From positions 1,860,001-1,924,000 of the forward strand of contig NC_089397.1 of NCBI RefSeq assembly GCF_003171515.1: DNA of 64,000 bases. Reading direction: 5' to 3'. Positions 55,848-64,000 of this stretch are shown piece after piece; the first letter of the stretch is position 1, and the number at the start of each line of letters is the position of its first letter. The notes beneath the pieces were generated by a model. It saw only the letters and a list, made by a program, of their open reading frames with translations, searched no databases and was not told where the DNA came from. The translations under genes were made by a program, and so were the position numbers. The stretch comes from Pyrenophora tritici-repentis. Taxonomy: Eukaryota > Ascomycota > Dothideomycetes > Pleosporales > Pleosporaceae.

Positions 55848-56059
55848 TGTGGTAGAGGGATAGCCTCAATAGTCAGAAGAGAGGCTGCCGACCCGCAATC
55901 GGTAGAGAGTAGAGAACAAGAAGGTATCCGAACAGTAAACGGTAGTATTAAGAATCGTGTACGATAACTGTCGAGCTCCTCTACGCGGAGTCGTCCTAAA
56001 ATACTCAACCCTAGCGCCGATTACCTAACGCCGAACACGTGACAAGCTACTACACCACA
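55848..56059 (-). mobile_element. 212-bp solo-LTR-like element, copy B
   Basis: Inverted copy of 36958-37169 with one base difference seen (C for T in the CCGTTTAYTGTTCGG segment). Flanked by a different 4-bp duplication, ATAT (55844-55847, 56060-56063), so it is an independent insertion and not part of a larger duplication. Confidence 0.75.
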
Positions 56060-58881
56060 ATATGTGTACCTTTTATGGAAACATAAATAGGGACGTTTTG
56101 ATATTTTGGCAGAGAGGGTAGAGTATGCTATTAATGTTTGTTTGTTTTAATCATAGACTGTAGCAAGAGAGAACGGCAGAGTCTTTAGTCATTCCCTGTA
56201 TGGTTTAGAAACTTTTGCGCAATATTTTCGTATTGATATAGGAGTGGTGATAGACAGTCTACGGAGTTTTGAAAAGGTAGCGGAAGGAGGAACATAGAGG
56301 AGGTGCTTGTAAATTTTAATTGATGAGTAGCAGTCGAAGGGCCGATGAAGTAGTTCGAGTAATTCTTTGGGTAGTTTTGAAAGCGTTGCGAACTTTGGTA
56401 ATAGCCTCGGAACGGTGTCTTTGCTCTCTGTTGACGGTGGATGCAATCTTAGCGTTCGAAGACTGGAAGATGCATGAGCTTCTTATGCAGCCAGTTTATT
56501 TCGGGGGTAGAACGAGAACTGATGGCGGAGACATAGGTACCCTATCTGACGATGTTGATGGCAATAGGTATCATGATCCTATTCACAGCATTTTTAGACG
56601 GTGACACGGCACTCTATAAACTGGTGAAATCTAATTTTCAAGGCAGAGGCATCTTGTAGTTTTGGAAGAACTGGATAAGGGGAGCGGTGGGACTAGGAAA
56701 TCAGTTTACTAGCCTAGGAGCTGATCTTTATTTTGAGAAATTGGTGGAGTAGAACAGAGAGCAGCAGCAACATAACGGGTAGGTTTGTAGGTAGAAAGGG
56801 AGAAAGAGAATCTAGGATAATTTTAAGAAAGAATAGAGTAGAAATACAAGTAGAGAAACCGACAGTTATGGTGATGCTTTTCCGGAATGTTCATGCTCAG
56901 AAGAATAGGTGCTGCAGCGGCAGCAACACCACATCCTGGACTTAACTTGTAGTTTTGGAACAGAGAAGAAAAAGGGGGAAATTGAAGTGGGGGAGTAGCT
57001 AAAGTTTTATAGAAGAGAAGGGGTGAAAGCAGAAAGAAAAGCAGAAAACATGATCTTGACTTGGAGCCATTTTTAGAAGAAATGGAACTAGCAGCAGCAG
57101 TAACACTACATATAAGTCCCCTCTTCATCTTTTAGAACAGATCTGGAAGGGTACAGAGGAAAGAAGAGAGGAAGGGGATAAGTGGTACCTTTATAGAAAG
57201 ATAAAGTTAGAATGAGAAGGCCAAGCCAACACATGGACATGCTTCGAGCACATTTTGTTTCTGCAAAGACTTACAACAGTGGCAGCACTACCTGAACATC
57301 GGTACTGGCGATTTTTCTTTTGGACCATGGAATCGCCCACAGAATTTTGAAGCACAACAACATTAGAAGCGGAGGAACAAAGAGACACATTTCGTCTTCT
57401 TCTGTAAATTTTCTTATAGTTCTTAGAAGAAGATGAGTGGTAGAAGGAGTAAGGATAGCCCGGCACATTCTATTGTCCTGTATGCAATTTTCTATGTTCT
57501 GGCAGAAGGAAAATCGGGCGAGCGGACACATGCGTGATTTCATTAGCACGTTTTCCTGCTGCTTCCGCCACTTCCAATTTCTGCAAGAGAGGAAGGAGGG
57601 CGAGCAGAACCAAATTCATAATATCGATGGATTTATGTTTCTCGAAAGCAGGAGTAGATTATGTTTACAAGCCCAGACCCGACTGTAACGCCGTTATTGC
57701 GTCTAGTGTCTGCATTTTCTATGAATTTCAGAATATGAGCAGAGAGCCCACATCGTGGTCTTCTTCTTTATTTTAAGGGTAACAGACAAGCAGAATGAGA
57801 AAGAATCCCACATGCATGCTAGGTTCTGCTTTTCTTTGTTTTGTAAAAGACGAATCACGGTGGGAGAAACACTACACATACGTGGGGACATCATAGTGTT
57901 TTCGCAGGCTAGCACTGCTGGTAGCCTCGACACCGTTATAATCTTCAATCACCTTAATTTCTATCTACTCCGCTGGATTAAGAGGAGGAAGCACACATAT
58001 ATAGTGGTTGCAGGCCTTTCTTAGAAGACATTTAGCGTGGTCACTATTGTTTTATAGAGGAGGGTGGCGAAGAAGCAGCAGCAAACATCGCTTTTTTTAT
58101 GCGTATTGGGAGAAAGAGAGGAAACTTTCTAGTAAAAAACGGAAAAAGAGAAGAGGGGGCCACATTTTAGGAGTCTATGCCTTATCTTAGAGGAACTGGA
58201 TGCATTATGTAAAGGCAGACGGAGCGCGCATCCCAAGACATCATGTCTTCGGCGGGAAGTTTCAAGTAAATATAGGAATGTTTTCAGTATGGAAGGAAGG
58301 AGGATAGAAGGGAGGGTGAAGAGGTAGACTCATGATTCAAAAGTGACCGGCCCTTGGATGATATGAATCTTTTAAGATTTTAACGGGCAGAGGAGCGCGC
58401 AGCTGCAGACATGCCTTCCTCCCGCATGATTTTTCGAGTAAAGATAGAATTTTTTTTGTAGTGATAGAGAAAGAAGGAGGAGAGAAGGGGAATAGAGGAG
58501 TTTATATAGAAAGATGGAGCGCACATTCCCGAACTTATACAAGAATTTATCATCTCTTTTAGATAGATTCGGTAAACAGTTTCTAGTAACTAGAGAATAA
58601 GGGATATAGGAGAGGCGGGGAGACCTATATACGTTGCGCAAACTCGTGCTTTCTTTTACAAGTTTATACAGACAGAGGAGACGCGCAGTTCTAATTCTAT
58701 GCGAATCTGCTAGAGTTTTTTGAACAAGTATCGTAACCGCATAACCGGTTTCTAGTAGAGGCATAGAAGAGGTAAGACGGTAGAAAAGGAAAAGAAAGGT
58801 TTTCTGGCAATATAGGAGACGAAGAACGCAGAGGCAGACAGATGGTATATGTTCTCTAAGGGTTATCTTTTAGTAACAGCT

Positions 58882-59080
58882 GCACCTGCGTACTCGTATT
58901 CGCGGCGCACCTATGCGCAACTACGACTTGTATCCGCCGCGTATGCGCTCCTAATGCGCTCCCGCTGCGCACCTGCGACTTATGTCCGCTGCTTATGCGC
59001 TGCCTATGCGCTTCGTATGCGCACCTGCGACTCGTATGCGCTACGTATGCGCACCTGCGCACTCGTATTCGCTGCGCACC
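58882..59080. repeat. GC-rich minisatellite with TATGCGC motif
   Basis: About 200 bp built from variants of CTCGTATGCGCTGCGCACCTGCGA, with TATGCGC or TATTCGC recurring every 9-21 bp. Nearly the same 30 bp opens and closes it. Its base composition is sharply different from the AG-rich surroundings. It lies in a plus-strand open frame (58849-59265) that is probably incidental. Confidence 0.7.
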
Positions 59081-61870
59081 CGCCATATCAACACCCACCC
59101 CTCTCCGCCTCGCCTAATTATCCCTCCAAACTTGCATGGCTTTTAGATGACGGCAGAGCATATATTCCGGTAATGCGGAAGAAAGGAGAAAGCCAGAGGC
59201 AGCTACATGGAAGCGATTTCCGCCTACTGTTTAGCAACACCAGCCCCTCCTCTTATCCACCCTAACGTTCGATAGATTCGAACAGTAAGAGTATCTTTTC
59301 TGGTAATATAGAAGTAAGGGAAGGAGAACGAGGCATCTATATAAATTAATCTTAGTAGGTTTTAACCAATAGTATCCACCTGGTCATCTATTTTTACGTC
59401 ACTCCTTTTGAGTAAAACAAAAAGATGTCTTTGGGTGTAGAAGAAAAAGAGGAGGAAGAATCAGCCTTATAAAATCACTGCTTCATTGTTTCAGCAACAC
59501 CCACCCATCCTACTCTTTCTAACAAACTTCCAATGTTGTCAAACACCCACGACGCACACCTGCAGCGCATTTTTGTGATAGGGTAATAGAGGGAGGCAGC
59601 GCTATCTCACCTTCCCACATCATTCTTGGAAGCACCCGCCCCTTCTTCTCATCTTTATAAACTTCAATTTTTCCGACGACATAAAAGAAAAGCTGGAAGG
59701 AAGACACAACTACATTTAGTAGTCTTCTTGGAGTTTTGAGACACAGCAGCTGACCCCGCTATTGCCGTCGCCTGCACCGCTTTTGAGTAAAGACAGGGTA
59801 ATTTTCTGGTAAGAAAAAGAGAAGGAGGAAGGAACACACAGCCCCATGGGCCTTGGCTTTTTTCATGTGTAGCAACAGCTTCACATAAGTATCAAAGGTC
59901 TCGGGTAAAGAAGGAAGCAGACACACGCCCATAATACTTTTTGAGATCAGGTCTTAACAAACAACCACTCCATCATGCGGCAAATCAACAGAAAATTCAA
60001 GTAACACAGAAACACTTTGTATGAATTGAGAAAGAAGGAAGGAAGAAGGAGGAAAGGAGAGAGAGAAGATAGCAGCCACATCCGCCGTTCGCGAAATGAT
60101 TCCAGAAGCACCCACTCCGTCATCGACCCTCCTCACTCTCATTTTAAGTAAACACAGCAAGAATGTTTTGGTAAGAGAAAGAATAAAGGAGGGAATGACG
60201 CAGCCACATAGGCTATGCCCATCCATGTGTAGGGACGACCATTTTCGATAAATTTATCAGTTTCGAACCCCATAGAGCCAATTTTTCGACCCAGGAAAAA
60301 TAAAAGAGCCAAGAAAGGAGCAGGCGAAGGCACATCTGCATCAGGTGGAGTAATTTCGATAACAGCAGCCCCTATTCATAGTGAAGGCGCACTCATTTTC
60401 GAGATTTTGAGTAAAGGCGGGAAGAATTTAATGGTAAAGTAGGTAGGAGGAAAGGAGAGAGAAGAGAGAAGAAAACAGCTGCATGGCTTTCTACGAGGCT
60501 CTTCTAGAGACAGACACACCCCACCCTCTCATGAATGATTAGGTTTCCCATTTTAAACGCCCAGAACAACCATGGCCCTGACTTGGAAACGTAGAAAGAC
60601 GGAGAAAGCAGCCACATGACTAGTTTCGAAGCTTTTTTAGAATCGTTCCCACTCCACGCACTGCGTCATCCATCAGCTCGTATAGTATTTTGAACACTCA
60701 CAGACAACAGTTTCCGGTAACGTAGGACGAAGTAGACAGAGAGAAGAAAGACGCAGCCGTATTTCCTTTTTGCTGAGTATGTTTTTTCTAGAAACAGCAC
60801 TCGCCACCACCCAGTTATCCTTCATACCTTATCTGAATTTTGAGTAAACACAGGAAGAGTTTTCAGGTACATTAGTTAGGAGGAAAGGATGAAGTAGAGA
60901 GAAAGAGAGCAGCCCTTTATATCTTAAGCCAAGCACGTTTTTCAGATAAAGCTGCCACTTCAACCCGCCACACGCCTCAATCTCATATGCTCTTGGGTTT
61001 TTGTATTTTAAACACTCGAACGCCTACATTAAACATTTCTAAACGTGAACAGAGAATGGTAAAAAGAGAAAGGAAGACAGGAAGTAGCCACACACATCCG
61101 GGGTTGACCCGGCCTTTTTGAAAACAGCAGCGTCGTTCAGTCATAAGGTTCCAGAGAACATGTTTTCGGCTTTTCAAGCAAAGACGGGGAAGATTTTCAA
61201 GTAGAAAAAGGAGGAATAGAGAACGAAAGGCAGCAATCATAAGTATGATGTCGATAGGGGGGTTTTTTTTTCGAAAACCGCGACCTCCCCGCCCAGTCAT
61301 CAAACATATTTTCTTTGTCTTTTGATATAAATTCATGGGAGATTTTGATAACATAGAGGGAGAGAAGAAAGATGGAAGGCGCTCTCACAGCTCCTTCGTT
61401 GATCAAATTTGGGTAAAAGCAGCGGCCACTGCGCCTGGTCATGCATCATGAGGATCGTCGTTTTTAAGTTTCCAAAGACAAAGAAGATTTTTAAGTGGAG
61501 AAAGATAGATAGAAAAATAAAGACGCAGCTATATCGCGTACATGTCTGCCATTTTTAGAAACAACGGCCGCCCAGTCAGGTGTATGTCGATTGATAACTT
61601 TTAAGAAAAGACATAGAAAAATTTTCAATAACTTAAACAAAGTAAACACGTTAAGGAGAGGAGAGAGGAAGACAGAAGAGGGAAGGAAGGAAGCAATTCC
61701 ATAATCATTTCTAATTGCTAGTTTCAGAAACAACGCCGTCCCGTCATAGAGTATGTGAGAATCTGATTTTGAGTTTTTAACCAGATAAAAGTAGAAGGAC
61801 GAAAGAGAGCAACCACATGATTCGTGTTTGTTGTGAATTTCAGAAACAACAGCCGCCCGGTCATTGGTTC

Positions 61871-62057
61871 TGTCAGCCAACACAGTTGGGTGTCCGTGCG
61901 TCAGCCCGATACTCTTATCAGATCTTCTAGCATCTTCTACAACCTTCACCACTCTACTATCTACGTCATGTACTCATGCATATCTTATGTATATAAGCAC
62001 ACATCTCTACTCAGTAGAATAATCAACCAGTTCTCTCCTTTCTGTTGTACGCCCACA
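61871..62057 (+). mobile_element. solo LTR of a third family
   Basis: 187 bp, TGTCAGCCAACACAG...GTACGCCCACA, with a perfect 5-bp duplication GGTTC (61866-61870, 62058-62062). It contains TATATAAGCACAC (TATA-like) about 70 bp before the end, as LTR promoters do. Unlike the two Copia LTRs in this window except at the TG...CA ends. No internal coding region. Confidence 0.85.
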
Positions 62058-64000
62058 GGTTCCGGTCCGGACTTTGGAGTTTTCAAGTAAGGATAGAAAA
62101 GGTTTTATAGTAATTAAAAGTAGAAGATGGGAGGAAAGCAGCCCCATGGAGTGGTAAGTTTAGCAGTTTTAGACACAACAGCAGCGTCCGCCCAGTCATG
62201 TCTCTTTGGCATAGTCTTTTTCATACATGTGGAAGTTTTCTGATGACTTGAACAAAGTAGAGAGAGGCGAGAAGAAGGAAAGCAGCCCCATATCCCTTCC
62301 AGCAGCAATTTTCAGGAAACGCAGCAACGGCCCAGTCCTCAGTTGAATGTTTACAAATTTTTAAGATTATAAGTTTTTGAGTTTCCAGGTAGAACAAAAT
62401 AAAAGAAGAAGGATGGAAGAAAAGGAACGGCCCTATCACACAAAGATACTCTAGTTTTAGAAATAGCCACAGTCCCGTCATTCGTTGGTGAAACCCTGAC
62501 TTCGATTTTTCAAATACAGATAAGAAAGGAAGAAAGCAGCCATATGTCATACAAAGTTGTCTGTTTTAAAAATAGTAGCAGCTGCCTGGTCATATGGCAA
62601 GCCCGGACGAATTTTCAAGATTTCAAGTAAAGAAAGGTAGAAGTAGAGGAGAGGAAGAAAGCAGCCGCATGTTATACTGACCTGTCTTTTTTAGAAACAG
62701 CAGCCGCCCCGTCGTTCTTTGGTACAACTTTGATCTCGAGTTTTAAAGTTAGAAAATATTCTGTGGTAAGGAAAAGTAGAAGAAGGAAGAAGAGAGGAGA
62801 AAGCAGCCATGAATCGTACTGGTTTAGTAATAGCTGCCACCCCTTAGTTATACGACCAGCGGGAGTGGGTTTTCGGATTTTCAAGTACACAAAGGTGAAA
62901 GAAAGAACAAAGGAAAGCGAACAGCTCCATGATTCTTTCATTAGGCAGTTTTCAGTAAAGGCAGCGATCGTTGACAATTCCAAGATTTGTCCAATTGATT
63001 GCCATCCTTCAAGAAACGACTACGTTATGAAGCGAGCGGATTTGATACACGAACGCCCCGGCCCGCACCTCCCAGTCATGCAGCGATGGTAGGGAATTTT
63101 CTATAAATTTCTGGAAGTTCTGATACTATAGAGAGCTGGAGGAAAGAGGGAAGAAAGGTAGAAGAATGGAGAGCGGGGAGAAGACAGCAACGACATGAAC
63201 TTATAACGCCGGTAATTATTAGAAACAGTAACCGCCCAGTCGTGCATAGCGATACGTTTGTTTTGAACAAATGAATGGAAAAGTTTCTGATGTCGTAAAA
63301 AGATAGAAAGTCGAAGGGAGGAAAGAGGGAGAAACAGCAGCCACCGCGTCAAAGGTTTTCGGCACTTTCGTTGCAGAAAAATACATAGAATGTTTGGATT
63401 TTCTAATATCTTAGAAAGGTGGGAAGAGGGAAGAGGGAAGGGAGGACGAAGCCAGCAAGCCCATGGCGACTTTGTCCATCCCTTTTAGACACAGCAGCAA
63501 CTCATTCATCGATTGCTTTCATATTCTATTTAGAAAAGATACATGGAAGAATAAGGTTTTCCGATAACGTAGAGGGAGAAGGGAAAAGAGAGGTGAGACG
63601 CAACCCTATGCGTCCTCCCATTAACGACTTTCAAGAAAACAGCGGCCCCAAGTCATAAGCAGTCAATGTTTTATTTTTAGTTCGTAATATAGCCATTTTG
63701 GGATGTCTAAGAATATAGAAGAAGGACGAAAGGGAGGGGGTAAGGAGGAAGGAACAGGGGAGATAGCAGCAAGGGTATAGTCATCAAATGGTACCGCTAT
63801 TGTTTTAGAGAAAGCTAGGAAGAGTATTTAATAAACCAGAAGGAGGGGAGAAATAGCGAGGGGGGGGGAGAGACAGCAATGCTATGCCTTCGACTCAGGC
63901 GTAGTTTTTGGAAAAAGCGCCCACCCCGCCGGTCCAGTCATGGATTTTCTGCCAGCCAATTTTAGAAAGATACGCGGAAGATTTCATGATATAGAAAGAG

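Larger units (their letters stand above)
54707..64000. repeat. polypurine satellite block 5, to the window end
   Basis: About 9.3 kb of degenerate units, roughly 105-145 bp. In 54.7-58.8 kb units are very diverged. From about 59.4 kb a third box is clear: GACTGGGCGGCTGCTGTTTC on the minus strand (preceded by AT), followed on the plus strand by GATTTT/TTTCAAGTA and a purine tract ending AAAGCAGCCAT. Minus-strand frames repeatedly read DWAAVVSK-like peptides from this box, each closed by stops. No gene is recognisable. Two LTR-like insertions, a G16 run and a GC-rich minisatellite interrupt it. Confidence 0.65.

Noticed and set aside
58849..59265. Protein-coding gene of 138 codons
   Set aside because: The frame is produced by a minisatellite; no homology, and the surrounding DNA is satellite.
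59400..64000. Repeated minus-strand peptides (DWAAVVSK-like) as a gene family
   Set aside because: Each is a translation of the same satellite box and is closed by stops within the unit, and units drift in frame. Kept as a satellite observation only.
36831..64000. CRISPR array or telomeric repeats
   Set aside because: Units are diverged with no constant repeat and unique spacers, no TTAGGG-type runs occur, and the genome is eukaryotic.

Overview
The window looks like nuclear DNA of a filamentous ascomycete, most likely a dothideomycete of the Pleosporales type. The evidence is short introns (about 46-99 nt) with GTRNGT donors and CTRAC branch sites, single-copy fungal genes with fungal architecture (VPS53, YTH1, GH18 chitinase, YAT-family permease), pogo, hAT and Copia transposons of fungal type, and TAG/TAA-only nonsense mutations that match repeat-induced point mutation (RIP). 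The order is an inference; no rRNA or mitochondrial marker is present.

Region 1 (1-10.5 kb) is gene-rich and conserved: the tail of an acidic protein; VPS53 of the GARP tethering complex (minus, five exons); a GH18 chitinase without signal peptide (minus, four exons); the mRNA 3'-end processing factor YTH1 (plus, two exons); and a C2H2 plus 3CxxC zinc-finger protein (plus, two exons). Exon boundaries were worked out by hand.

Region 2 (10.5-24.1 kb) is gene-poor. It holds two tandem paralogous small secreted six-cysteine protein genes (11.2-12.3 kb, minus) that simple ORF calling misses. Next to them lie two different pogo/Fot1-type DNA transposons, one apparently intact (12421-14528) and one with ten in-frame TAG/TAA stops (14704-16800). 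A three-exon membrane protein resembling DUF6594 follows at 21.3-22.3 kb.

Region 3 (24.1-36.7 kb) starts with a full-length Copia element (24119-30163, identical 192-bp LTRs, TSD ACCAA), followed by an amino-acid permease and an F-box-like protein.

Region 4 (about 36.8 kb to the end) is a very large, strongly diverged tandem array. Each unit of about 90-145 bp has a plus-strand polypurine tract, a T-run and a conserved box that reads ATG... on the minus strand. The box changes family along the array. Mobile DNA has broken the array up: two inverted hAT copies (38349-41488, 42330-45470), a second full-length Copia element (48701-54701, minus, TSD GAGAC), a mosaic solo LTR (46665-46854, TSD CTTCC), another solo LTR (61871-62057, TSD GGTTC), and an inverted pair of 212-bp LTR-like elements (36958-37169, 55848-56059; 4-bp TSDs). 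No host gene is recognisable after 36.25 kb.

The picture is a two-speed layout: a housekeeping block, an accessory zone with effector-like genes beside transposons, and a heterochromatin-like satellite block. The main leads are the six-cysteine secreted pair, the polypurine satellite with its box families, the mosaic LTR, and the different Gag-Pol frame breaks in the two Copia elements.
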